Shown: positions 1 to 6,496, numbered from the stretch's first letter. The stretch: 7,439 nt of DNA from Oscillospiraceae bacterium (GCA_009783605.1 WRDE01000091.1:1-7439), one strand, 5' to 3'. A program made the numbers and translations. The notes: generated from the letters alone by a model not told the origin.

Positions 1-535
1 CCCAGCAGCCATAAAAGGCTTGCACCCCTATCGTCTGCACGCCGGTCGGGATGACGATATTAGTCAGAACCGCGCACCCGCCAAAAGCATAGCTGCCGAT
101 AGCTGTCACACCGTTCGGAATGGTATACGATACCTGGGGTTTTCCCGCCGGATACCGGACCAGCAGGGTTTTTGCCTTGTTGAACAACACGCCGCTGACG
201 CTGGAATACGCGGGGTTGCCGGCGCCGATTTTGATCTCTTCCAGACCTTCGCACATAACGAAGGTCAATTCGCCGATTTTGATCACACTGTCCGGGACGG
301 TGACACTGGTGATATCCCAGCTCCACGCGAAAGCGTAATCGCCGATCTCGGTGATCCCCATATCCGAGGGGATTACCACTTCGGAATCCTCTCCGATATA
401 CTCTACCAAAACCGTGCCCTCTACCACAAAATCGCTCTTTTTCGCCGAAACCATAAAAACGCCGGAGGATAAGAACAGCGAAGCCGTCAATACGGCGCAC
501 AATGCCAGACTCATGAATTTTTTCAGCAAGCTCAT
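1..535 (-). CDS. BspA-like leucine-rich repeat secreted protein, N-terminal part
   Basis: Partial gene, open to the left edge; 178 codons are visible. The start at 533-535 is chosen because AAAGAAAGGCGG (544-555) lies 8 bases upstream and the protein opens with a signal peptide: KK near the N-terminus, a hydrophobic stretch at about residues 9-29, and a likely signal peptidase I site after V-S-A (residue 31). The mature part shows BspA/LRR_5-type repeats: a xxIPxxVxxIGxxAFxxC pattern near 53-70, 77-95, 138-154 and 161-177, plus the typical interrupting segment N-P-A-Y-x-S-V-x-G-V-L-F-N-K (107-120). Family members are cell-surface or secreted proteins used in adhesion and host or matrix contact, usually much longer than this fragment. 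There is no catalytic motif. Any C-terminal anchor or dockerin lies outside the window, so its attachment cannot be judged. The gene is divergent from the lipoprotein gene. Confidence 0.9.
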   Translation of the reverse strand, partial: MSLLKKFMSLALCAVLTASLFLSSGVFMVSAKKSDFVVEGTVLVEYIGEDSEVVIPSDMGITEIGDYAFAWSWDITSVTVPDSVIKIGELTFVMCEGLEEIKIGAGNPAYSSVSGVLFNKAKTLLVRYPAGKPQVSYTIPNGVTAIGSYAFGGCAVLTNIVIPTGVQTIGVQAFYGCW

Positions 536-570
536 CAGGAATACCGCCTTTCTTTATTATCTCTATTCTC

Positions 571-598
571 ATTATGACAGGTTTCAAATATTTGTCAA
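571..598 (-). promoter_or_regulatory. Sigma-A-type promoter of the LRR gene
   Basis: Read on the minus strand, a perfect TTGACA (-35, 593-598) is followed after 16 bases by CATAAT (-10, 571-576, five of six consensus matches). Transcription would start at about 563-565, giving a short leader of about 28-30 bases before the ribosome binding site and start codon at 535. The spacer is one base short of the usual 17. Position and direction fit the LRR gene only. Confidence 0.75.
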
Positions 599-660
599 TA
601 AATATTATTGCAAAATATGGTGTACATTAAAAATTTTAGAAAATTAAAATCTCAAAACCA

Positions 661-689
661 TTGACATATGGGAAAAACAGGAATATACT
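661..689 (+). promoter_or_regulatory. Sigma-A-type promoter of the lipoprotein gene
   Basis: Perfect TTGACA (661-666), 17-base spacer, then TATACT (684-689, five of six matches). The start point would fall at about 695-697, leaving a leader of about 40 bases. The bases just upstream (about 629-658) are rich in short A runs, like an UP element. The promoter covers the ATG at 668, which rules that ATG out as the translation start of the downstream gene for this transcript. Confidence 0.85.
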
Positions 690-721
690 ATTTGCGGCAT
701 GATATACGTCAACGACAAAAC

Positions 722-728
722 GGGAGGG
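722..728 (+). promoter_or_regulatory. Ribosome binding site fixing the lipoprotein start
   Basis: GGGAGGG lies 8 bases before the ATG at 737. The in-frame upstream ATG at 668 sits inside the promoter spacer and has no comparable site, so this RBS decides the start. The signal peptide also begins exactly at 737. Confidence 0.85.
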
Positions 729-736
729 ATTCTCTT

Positions 737-1708
737 ATGAAAAAATATTGGATACTTATCATCGCTTTTAGTTTCATTTTATCCCTGACCGCCTGCAACA
801 TGAAAAATTCTGCTGCCGATGAAAACGGATGGTTGTATGACCGCGATGAAATTTTACGAGCGGTTTCCGAAGTAGAAACGGCCATGATGGAAGAATCCGA
901 AAAATTTACGGAAAACACTGACTATATCGATGAACAGGTTCCCGCCAAACGAACATTTTCTTTCGATGGAAAATCAATTGATTTGATTTATCAGGAATCA
1001 CATCGAGGTATTATTGATGATCCCAATTCAGACTATAAAAAAATATATACCGCTTATGACACGTATATTGAAGAAGGAACCGAAAATATTTATAGTTTCT
1101 TTTCCTGCACAAATGTATTATGCCACATTATTTTTTGCGAAAATATTTTTTCGGGTGAAGAATTTGAACGCGGCGGAATTATCGAATCGAAAGCATGGGA
1201 AAACGGGCGGGAAGCGGCGGTTGAAAAGGCATTGGCTTTTCTCAGGAAAATATATGATCCTGTGTTGATAAACGATTATGTGCTGGATTCCTGTAAACCG
1301 GATTATAACGGGCACGCATATTTATTGAATTTTATGAGGATTAGATATGTCCAGGGGTATGGGATATACGACAACATTCCGGTTTTAATAAAAGGAAATA
1401 GCGACGTCATATATTATTACGCTCCAAATATAGGATATGCCGAATATTTCTATAATAAGTGTATGGCATTGCCGGAAATCGACAAGGAAAAAACCTATAC
1501 GGCGATGCTGTGTCAGCTGGCCGATCTGGATATTGAAAATTATACCATACATGGTCCGGGCTTTATGGAGGATGATACCGGAAAATATTTTGCGGAGTAT
1601 CGGATAGACTACACTTTTTATGATGATAGTCCGAAAGAATTGGATATTGAGCCGACGGAAATCGAAACAAGTCACACTATTTATCAGCCGATATTCTTCA
1701 AAGAATAA
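737..1708 (+). CDS. Putative lipoprotein of unknown function
   Basis: 323 residues. The N-terminus is a classic lipoprotein signal: MKK, a hydrophobic core (residues 5-17) and the lipobox L-T-A-C with the lipidated cysteine at residue 20. The protein is therefore expected on the outer face of the membrane, modified by Lgt (encoded at 4580-5611) and then by signal peptidase II. The mature part is rich in Asp, Glu, Tyr and Asn and shows no repeats, further membrane segment or metal-binding motif that I recognise. An acidic segment follows the cysteine, and Tyr-rich stretches occur at about residues 225-245. I do not recognise the family. The gene is AT-rich compared with the block that follows. 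It appears monocistronic, with its own promoter (661-689) and an intrinsic terminator (1728-1763). The start at 737 is supported by the RBS, the signal peptide and the promoter position. Coding status is firm; function is unknown. Confidence 0.85.
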   Translation: MKKYWILIIAFSFILSLTACNMKNSAADENGWLYDRDEILRAVSEVETAMMEESEKFTENTDYIDEQVPAKRTFSFDGKSIDLIYQESHRGIIDDPNSDYKKIYTAYDTYIEEGTENIYSFFSCTNVLCHIIFCENIFSGEEFERGGIIESKAWENGREAAVEKALAFLRKIYDPVLINDYVLDSCKPDYNGHAYLLNFMRIRYVQGYGIYDNIPVLIKGNSDVIYYYAPNIGYAEYFYNKCMALPEIDKEKTYTAMLCQLADLDIENYTIHGPGFMEDDTGKYFAEYRIDYTFYDDSPKELDIEPTEIETSHTIYQPIFFKE

Positions 1709-1727
1709 TCACAAAATACATCCCCTG

Positions 1728-1763
1728 TCCGCCGCCGTGTCACACAGCGGCGGATTATTTTTT
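1728..1763 (+). terminator. Intrinsic terminator after the lipoprotein gene
   Basis: A GC-rich stem of 12 pairs (1728-1739 with 1743-1754, one C/A mismatch; the core is TCCGCCGC against GCGGCGGA) with a 3-base loop is followed by TTATTTTTT (1755-1763). It starts 19 bases after the lipoprotein stop codon. It separates this gene from the next promoter at 1806. Confidence 0.9.
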
Positions 1764-1805
1764 AATATCTCGATAGCGTTTTGCCAAATATTTTTCTTTT
1801 TCCGG

Positions 1806-1834
1806 TTGTCATTATCGGATTTATTTGTTATACT
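1806..1834 (+). promoter_or_regulatory. Extended -10 sigma-A-type promoter of the M16/lgt/folD block
   Basis: TTGTCA (-35, 1806-1811, five of six matches), a 17-base spacer and TATACT (-10, 1829-1834), with TG one base before the -10 (1826-1827) giving an extended -10. Transcription should start at about 1840-1842. No other promoter-like sequence was seen before 6472, so this one may serve the M16 pair, lgt and folD. The upstream ATG at 1825 lies inside this promoter and cannot be the translation start. Confidence 0.8.
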
Positions 1835-1884
1835 ATTATAAATTTATTGTTATTCTATTATTCCTAATCATTGGAGTGACCGAC

Positions 1885-3180
1885 ATGACTCTCCCGATAC
1901 ACAACCAAACCCTCTGCGAAGGCGTTAAGTTTTTATCGCTGCCGGACGACCGGTTCAAGACCGTCTGCCTGACGGTAGCGCTGTTTTTGCCGTTGGAAGA
2001 AGCCACCGCATCGGAACAGGCGATTCTGCCGTTTCTGCTGCGGCGCGGCTGTGCCGCCTATCCCGATTTCACCGCTCTGAACCGGCAGCTGAACCGGCTC
2101 TACGGCGCCCGGGTATCGGGCGAGGTATCCCGCATCGGCGAATCACAGGTATTGCTGCTGCGGGCCTCCTCCATCGACGACCGCTACGCCCTCGACGGCG
2201 AACCGGTCTCCGCCGCGGTGGCCGAACTGCTGCGCGGGATGCTGTTTGAGCCGGCGCTGGAGAATGACTTATTCCGGGAGGCGGATATTGAGCAGGAGCG
2301 CCGCTGTCTGTTAGAGGAGATCGAATCCGAGATCAACGAAAAACGGCTGTACGCCCGGCACCAGTGCGAAAAATTGGTCTGTGAGGGTGAGCGGTACGCC
2401 GTCAACCGCTACGGCACCGTCGACGGGGTAAAGGCGCTGACCGCGCGGCAGATCACCGATGCCTGGAAACGGGTGCTGGCGACGGCACGGGTGCAGATCA
2501 TTTATCAGGGGAACCAGGATTCGGCGGCCATCTCCGCGGCCTTTGCCGCCGCGTTTAATGCATTCGAGCGGGCGCCGGTAACCTGCGGCACCGAGCCGGC
2601 GATGCCGCAGCGGGACGCGGAATTGAAAAACCGGACCGAGGAGATGGCGGTCAACCAGTGCAAAATGGTGCTGGGCTTCCGGCTCGGCATCACCGAACCG
2701 GCCAAACAGGCACTGTCCGCCCGGCTGATGAACGCCCTGTTCGGCGCGACGCCGTATTCCATGCTGTTCAAAAACGTGCGCGAGAAGATGAGCCTCTGCT
2801 ACTACTGTTCCTCTACCTACGACCGTTTCAAGGGGATTCTGCTGGTCGACTGCGGGGTGGAATACGATATGATTGATAAAGCCCGCTCCGAGATCCTGCG
2901 GCAGCTGCGGCTGCTCCAGGGGGGCATCGTCACCGACGAGGATCTGGAATCCGCCCGCCGGGCGGTTATCACCCAGTTCAGTTCGGTGGACGATCTCCAG
3001 TCCACCCAATCCGGCTGGTACCTCGGCTACGCGCTGCTGCCGGATTTTGTGACGCCGGTCCAGGCGGCCGACCATCTGGCCGACGTGACGTTGGCGGAGG
3101 TGGTGGCGGTCGCCAAAAAGGTGACTTTGGACGCGGTCTATATCCTGAAAGGAACGGAAGGGGGCGAAACGGATGAGTGA
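1885..3180 (+). CDS. M16 family peptidase-like protein without the active-site motif (YmfF-like)
   Basis: 431 residues from the ATG at 1885, which has TTGGAGTGA 8 bases upstream; an in-frame ATG at 1825 lies within the promoter and is rejected. The protein has the two-lobed M16 (insulinase/processing peptidase) layout. The N-terminal domain contains L-L-R-R-G-C followed by Y-P-D-F and R-L-Y-G-A (residues 51-75), where active relatives carry HxxEH; here the zinc-binding residues are missing. The C-terminal domain has F-K-N-V-R-E-K-M-S-L-C-Y and Y-D-R-F-K-G-I-L (roughly residues 293-320), typical of the substrate-binding lobe. This matches the non-catalytic YmfF/YfmF-type subunit of Bacillota, which is paired with a catalytic partner, here the overlapping next gene. 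Related proteins have been annotated as associated with EF-P 5-aminopentanol modification; the substrate is not visible from this sequence. No signal peptide is seen, so it is expected in the cytoplasm. Length is normal for the family. Confidence 0.87.
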   Translation: MTLPIHNQTLCEGVKFLSLPDDRFKTVCLTVALFLPLEEATASEQAILPFLLRRGCAAYPDFTALNRQLNRLYGARVSGEVSRIGESQVLLLRASSIDDRYALDGEPVSAAVAELLRGMLFEPALENDLFREADIEQERRCLLEEIESEINEKRLYARHQCEKLVCEGERYAVNRYGTVDGVKALTARQITDAWKRVLATARVQIIYQGNQDSAAISAAFAAAFNAFERAPVTCGTEPAMPQRDAELKNRTEEMAVNQCKMVLGFRLGITEPAKQALSARLMNALFGATPYSMLFKNVREKMSLCYYCSSTYDRFKGILLVDCGVEYDMIDKARSEILRQLRLLQGGIVTDEDLESARRAVITQFSSVDDLQSTQSGWYLGYALLPDFVTPVQAADHLADVTLAEVVAVAKKVTLDAVYILKGTEGGETDE

Positions 3181-4462
3181 GGCGGTTAAAACCACCATCG
3201 TCAACCAGCGGACCGGCGAGAGCTGTATCCGGATCGACCACCCGTCGGGGATGCCGATTTTCGTCTGGGAAAAGCCCGGCTACAAGAGCAGCTATGCGGT
3301 TTTCGCCACGAAATACGGCTCGATCGACAATATATTTGATATCGGCGGCCAGCGCACCGAGGTGCCCGCCGGCATCGCCCATTATCTGGAGCACAAGCTG
3401 TTCGAGAACGAGGATTGCGACGCCTTTGCCCAATACGCCAAAACCGGCGCTTCGGCCAACGCGTATACCAGCTTTGACCGCACCGCCTATCTCTTCTCCT
3501 GCACCGGCGATATCCGCCCCTCCTTGAAAATCCTGTTGAATTTTGTGCAGGACCCCTATTTCACTGCCGAAACAGTGGCCAAGGAACAGGGGATCATCGC
3601 CCAGGAGATCCAGATGTGCAACGATTCCCCGGCCCGGTGCGTGCTATATAATTTATTGGAGGCGATGTATCACCTCCATCCGATCAAAATCGACATCGCC
3701 GGCACGCTGGAATCCATCGCCGAAATCACGCCGGAGCTGCTCTACGGGTGCTATAATCAATTCTATAATCTGCGCAATATGGCGCTGGCCGTCGCCGGAA
3801 ACGTCACCGCCGATCAGGTGTTGGAGATCGCCGATAAGCTGCTGAAACCGGCGGGGGAATTCAAGCTGGAGCGGGCGGTTATCGCCGAACCGCCGGAGGT
3901 GGTCAAAGCCCGGGTGGAGCAGGCGATGCCGGTCGCCGCGCCGCTGTTTTATCTCGGATTCAAATATCCCGCCGCCGGCAATGCCTGCGTCGAGGCCACC
4001 CCGATGGCGGCCGCCGCGGTGCTGCTGGAGCTGCTGGCCGGAAAATCCTCCGCCCTGTACGCGCGGCTGATGGCCGAAGGGCTGATCAACCCCTCCTTCG
4101 GGTCGGAATTTTTCGACGGCCCGGGCTACGGCGTCTGGCTGTTCGCCGGCGAATCCCGCGACCCCGACGCGGTGGCCGCCGCGGTCCACCAGGAGATCGC
4201 GCAGCTGCGCAGGGACGGCATCGATGAGGAATTGTTCGCCGAAGCCCGCAATGCCCTCTATGGCCGTATGACGGCCTCTCTCAACGACGTGGAAAACTGC
4301 GGGGATATCCTGATTTCGGATTATTTTTACGGCCGGGAGCCCTTCGGCTACCTCGACGCCGCCGCCGCGCTGACGGTGAACGACGTCGCGGCGATGCTGG
4401 CGGAGAATCTATATCCCGAGCAGGCGAGCTTGTCCATCATTAAGCCGATCGGAAACGATTAA
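3173..4462 (+). CDS. M16 family zinc metallopeptidase, catalytic subunit (YmfH-like)
   Basis: 429 residues. The ATG at 3173 overlaps the end of the upstream gene by 8 bases and has GGAAGGGGG (3156-3164) 8 bases before it, pointing to translational coupling. The inverted zinc motif H-Y-L-E-H is at residues 70-74 (His70 and His74 as ligands, Glu73 as catalytic base). The distal Glu ligand is probably Glu145 in A-Q-E-I, 71 residues later. The usual N-A-Y-T-x-F-D-R-T-x-Y segment follows the zinc motif (97-106), and D-S-P occurs at 151-153. The second domain (about residues 230-429) is the M16 C-terminal lobe. No signal peptide or membrane segment is seen. Family knowledge says such enzymes degrade or process peptides inside a clamshell of two related halves; here the partner half is most likely the motif-less protein encoded just upstream. 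The natural substrate is unknown. Confidence 0.9.
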   Translation: MSEAVKTTIVNQRTGESCIRIDHPSGMPIFVWEKPGYKSSYAVFATKYGSIDNIFDIGGQRTEVPAGIAHYLEHKLFENEDCDAFAQYAKTGASANAYTSFDRTAYLFSCTGDIRPSLKILLNFVQDPYFTAETVAKEQGIIAQEIQMCNDSPARCVLYNLLEAMYHLHPIKIDIAGTLESIAEITPELLYGCYNQFYNLRNMALAVAGNVTADQVLEIADKLLKPAGEFKLERAVIAEPPEVVKARVEQAMPVAAPLFYLGFKYPAAGNACVEATPMAAAAVLLELLAGKSSALYARLMAEGLINPSFGSEFFDGPGYGVWLFAGESRDPDAVAAAVHQEIAQLRRDGIDEELFAEARNALYGRMTASLNDVENCGDILISDYFYGREPFGYLDAAAALTVNDVAAMLAENLYPEQASLSIIKPIGND

Positions 4463-4479
4463 TATGTTCCGTAGTATCC

Positions 4480-4501
4480 GGGCGACCGGGGACGGTCGCC
4501 C
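4480..4501. repeat. Perfect GC-rich palindrome between M16 and lgt
   Basis: GGGCGACC (4480-4487) and GGTCGCCC (4494-4501) form an 8-pair stem with the 6-base loop GGGGAC. It begins 17 bases after the M16 stop codon. No run of T follows on either strand, so it is a poor intrinsic terminator. Its form is like the dispersed GC-rich intergenic palindromes common in Clostridia genomes (recalled from memory, not checked). It could act as an mRNA-stabilising hairpin. Confidence 0.7.
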
Positions 4502-4507
4502 CCACGG

Positions 4508-4542
4508 CCTATTCCCTATCCCCTAAATCCTGCCCCCTCATC
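4508..4542 (+). repeat. Degenerate CCTNNNN heptad tandem repeat, five units
   Basis: Five consecutive 7-base units all begin with CCT: CCTATTC, CCTATCC, CCTAAAT, CCTGCCC and CCTCATC (4508, 4515, 4522, 4529, 4536). The strand is nearly free of G over this stretch, so the minus strand carries spaced G runs. Units beyond the CCT are poorly conserved, so chance in a pyrimidine-rich tract is possible. Confidence 0.5.
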
Positions 4543-4579
4543 ATCCACATACCCCCATAACGAAAGGAAGGCACCCATC

Positions 4580-5611
4580 ATGTTTACATTTCTCGCAAAC
4601 ATCGAATTTCCCAAGTTGGGCTGGAGCTTTGACATTTCGGAGACTTTAGTCGAGTTCAAGCTGTTCGGCAACGACTTTTCGATCCGGTGGTACGGGCTGA
4701 TTATCGCGGTCGGCTTTCTGCTGGCGGTCATCTATGCCCTGCGCCGCAGCAAGCATTTCGGGGTGGATTCCGACCGGCTGATCGACGTGGTGCTGGTCTC
4801 CACCCTGTTTGCCTTCTTGGGCGCCCGGCTGTATTTTGTGCTCTTTACCCACGATACCAAATCCTATTTTGAAAATCCGGGCAAGTTTTTCGAGATCTGG
4901 AACGGCGGGCTGGCCATCTACGGCGGCATCATCTTCGCCTTCCTGACCGCGCTGTGGATGTGCCGGGTCCGCAAGGTCAACACCCTCGCGCTGTTCGATC
5001 TGGGGGCGTTGGGCTTTCTGATCGGCCAGGGCATCGGCCGCTGGGGCAACTTTTTCAACCAGGAGGCTTTCGGCGGCAACACCACCCTGCCCTGGGGTAT
5101 GAACGGCGATAAAATCAAGACGGGTGAGACGCTGTTTAACGCCACCAAATACTATAAATTGGGAGATCCGGTACATCCCACCTTCTTCTACGAATTTCTG
5201 TGGTGCGTCCTCGGGTTTGTGCTGCTGCATATCCTGTCCAAACGCGCCTATAAATTCAAGGGGATGCTCTTCTCGCTCTACCTCTCCTGGTACGGCATCG
5301 GCCGCTTCTTCATTGAAAGTCTGCGGGCGGATTCGCTGTATCTCGGTTCGATGAAGGTCTCCCAGCTGATGGCGGTGCTCTGCGTGATCGGCGGCGTTAT
5401 CCTGTTCTTTGTGTTCAAAAACCGCGAAAGCCGTCTGCCGAAGGCGTTGCCGGTGGAGGGGGCGGAAACTGCGGATGATGAGGAAAGCGTAACCATGTAT
5501 GAACCAGCGGACGCAGAGGATGAAACCGCCGTTGAAGCGGAAGCGGATTATGTCGATGGACCGGAAGAGGATACCGAACCGGAAAACGTTGACCAGCCGG
5601 AGGGTGAATAG
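4580..5611 (+). CDS. lgt: Prolipoprotein diacylglyceryl transferase
   Basis: 343 residues, integral membrane enzyme that moves diacylglycerol from phosphatidylglycerol to the lipobox cysteine of prolipoproteins. Start ATG 4580 has AAAGGAAGG 8 bases upstream. The Lgt signature G-x-G-R-x-G-N-F-x-N-x-E-x-F-G is at residues 151-165 (Arg154, Asn157, Asn160, Glu162). Other family segments are R-W-Y-G (36-39), G-G-L-A-I-Y-G-G (109-116), H-P-T-x-x-Y-E (199-205) and G-R-F-F-I-E-x-L-R-x-D (241-251). Hydrophobic segments occur near 38-54, 66-90, 110-128, 136-150, 206-219, 226-240 and 261-279, consistent with seven membrane spans. Tyr114 stands where E. coli Lgt has an essential His; Tyr here also occurs in Bacillota relatives, as far as I recall. 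The last 53 residues (291-343) form an acidic tail not needed by the core fold; the core ends near 282. folD starts directly after its stop codon. Confidence 0.96.
   Translation: MFTFLANIEFPKLGWSFDISETLVEFKLFGNDFSIRWYGLIIAVGFLLAVIYALRRSKHFGVDSDRLIDVVLVSTLFAFLGARLYFVLFTHDTKSYFENPGKFFEIWNGGLAIYGGIIFAFLTALWMCRVRKVNTLALFDLGALGFLIGQGIGRWGNFFNQEAFGGNTTLPWGMNGDKIKTGETLFNATKYYKLGDPVHPTFFYEFLWCVLGFVLLHILSKRAYKFKGMLFSLYLSWYGIGRFFIESLRADSLYLGSMKVSQLMAVLCVIGGVILFFVFKNRESRLPKALPVEGAETADDEESVTMYEPADAEDETAVEAEADYVDGPEEDTEPENVDQPEGE
5599..5607 (+). promoter_or_regulatory. folD ribosome binding site inside the end of lgt
   Basis: GGAGGGTGA, near-perfect to the 16S rRNA 3' end, lies within the last lgt codons and ends 4 bases before the folD ATG. 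Ribosomes finishing lgt stop at 5609-5611, directly next to the folD start, so the two genes are probably translationally coupled. Confidence 0.8.
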
Positions 5612-6472
5612 ATGGCGAAAATCATTGACGGCAAGGCCGCCGCCGCCCGTATCCGGGCCGAGCTGGCCGCCGAGACTGCATTGTTGAAAGAACGAGGCGT
5701 CATCCCCGGTCTGGCGGTGATCTTAGTGGGCGACGACCCGGCTTCCTGGGTCTATGTCAACCACAAAAAGCTCGCCTGCGCCGAGTCCGGCATCTATTCC
5801 GAGGAATTTCTGCTGCCGGCTGACACTTCCGAGGATGAGCTGCTGGCGCTGATCGCCAGCCTGAATAACCGCAGCGATATCAGCGGCATCCTGCCCCAGT
5901 CGCCGCTGCCGCCCCATATCGACATGAACGCCGTCATCCAGGCGGTGTCGCCGGCCAAGGACGTGGACGCCTTCCATCCGGTCAACGTGGGCCGGATCAT
6001 GCGCGGCGATTACGCGTTTCTCCCCTGCACCCCCGCCGGCGTAATGGCGCTGCTCCGGGCCGAAGGGGTGGAGGTTGCCGGCAAAAACTGTGTGGTGATT
6101 GGCCGCAGCGATATCGTCGGCAAGCCGATGGCGATGCTGATGCTCCATGCCGACGCCACCGTCACGATCTGCCATTCCAAGACGAAAAATCTCAAAGAGA
6201 TCTGCCGGGGCGCCGATATCTTAGTCGTCGCCATGCGCCGGCCCAGATTCATCACCGGCGACATGATCAAACCCGGCGCGGCGGTCATTGACGTGGGTAT
6301 CAACCGGGACCAAAACGACAAGCTGTACGGCGACGTGGATTTTAAATCGGCCGAGCCGGTCGCCGGCTATATCACCCCGGTCCCCGGCGGCGTCGGCCCG
6401 ATGACTATCGCGATGCTGATGAAAAACACCGTAACCGCGGCGAAGATGCAGAATGCGTTGCTGATGAATTGA
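5612..6472 (+). CDS. folD: Bifunctional methylenetetrahydrofolate dehydrogenase / methenyltetrahydrofolate cyclohydrolase
   Basis: 286 residues, the usual FolD length. It converts 5,10-methylene-THF to 5,10-methenyl-THF with NADP+ and then to 10-formyl-THF, feeding purine synthesis and initiator tRNA formylation in the cytoplasm. Visible family motifs: D-D-P-A-S-x-V-Y-V (41-49) with Tyr48 and catalytic Lys52 (E. coli Tyr50/Lys54); Q96 in the P-Q-S-P-L-P loop; K-D-V-D with Asp118; P-C-T-P-A-G-V (138-144); the NADP-binding G-R-S-D-I-V-G-K-P (164-172); and P-V-P-G-G-V-G-P-M-T (256-265). All key catalytic residues are kept. Three normally conserved spots differ: L-V-Q-L-P-L-P reads L-P-Q-S-P-L-P (94-100), D-G-F-H-P reads D-A-F-H-P (119-123), and the usual A-x-G-x-P reads A-M-R-R-P (207-211). 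The start is immediately after the lgt stop, with a strong RBS. No THF riboswitch could fit upstream. Confidence 0.96.
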   Translation: MAKIIDGKAAAARIRAELAAETALLKERGVIPGLAVILVGDDPASWVYVNHKKLACAESGIYSEEFLLPADTSEDELLALIASLNNRSDISGILPQSPLPPHIDMNAVIQAVSPAKDVDAFHPVNVGRIMRGDYAFLPCTPAGVMALLRAEGVEVAGKNCVVIGRSDIVGKPMAMLMLHADATVTICHSKTKNLKEICRGADILVVAMRRPRFITGDMIKPGAAVIDVGINRDQNDKLYGDVDFKSAEPVAGYITPVPGGVGPMTIAMLMKNTVTAAKMQNALLMN

Positions 6473-6496
6473 ATCCATAAAACGGGGTGATGTAAT

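Larger units (their letters stand above)
4463..4579. other. 117-base spacer between M16 and lgt genes, no gene seen
   Basis: This spacer has no promoter-like sequence and no T-tract. Its contents are a palindrome (4480-4501), a pyrimidine-rich heptad repeat (4508-4542) and the lgt ribosome binding site AAAGGAAGG (about 4563-4571). Without a terminator or promoter, read-through from the M16 genes into lgt is the simplest reading. Confidence 0.6.

Noticed and set aside
20..472. Plus-strand open frame at the left end
   Set aside because: It lies opposite the LRR gene, whose signal peptide and repeats are clear. The plus-strand translation shows no recognisable pattern.
668..736. Upstream in-frame ATG adding 23 residues to the lipoprotein
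   Set aside because: The ATG lies in the spacer of the promoter (661-689), has no ribosome binding site, and would bury the signal peptide behind a polar, charged extension.
1825..1884. Upstream in-frame ATG adding 20 hydrophobic residues to the first M16 protein
   Set aside because: It overlaps the extended -10 promoter (1806-1834), so it lies before the expected transcript start. The ATG at 1885 has a good RBS and matches the family N-terminus.
2311..3204. Long minus-strand open frame opposite the first M16 gene
   Set aside because: It is a shadow of a GC-rich coding frame: low-complexity His/Arg/Gly-rich translation, no family motifs and complete overlap with a well-supported gene. The same holds for minus-strand frames at 3653-4189, 4646-5230 and 5723-6175.
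3360..3400. Second M16 protein as an inactive homologue
   Set aside because: H-Y-L-E-H is intact and a distal Glu is present, so it is expected to be catalytic.
4480..4501. Palindrome read as an intrinsic terminator between the M16 genes and lgt
   Set aside because: There is no T-tract after the stem on either strand, and no promoter follows it for lgt.
6440..6496. A separate promoter for the methyltransferase
   Set aside because: Only weak matches were found (for example TTGAAT with TAATAT overlapping the start codon region); none has acceptable spacing and position. A promoter further inside folD cannot be excluded.
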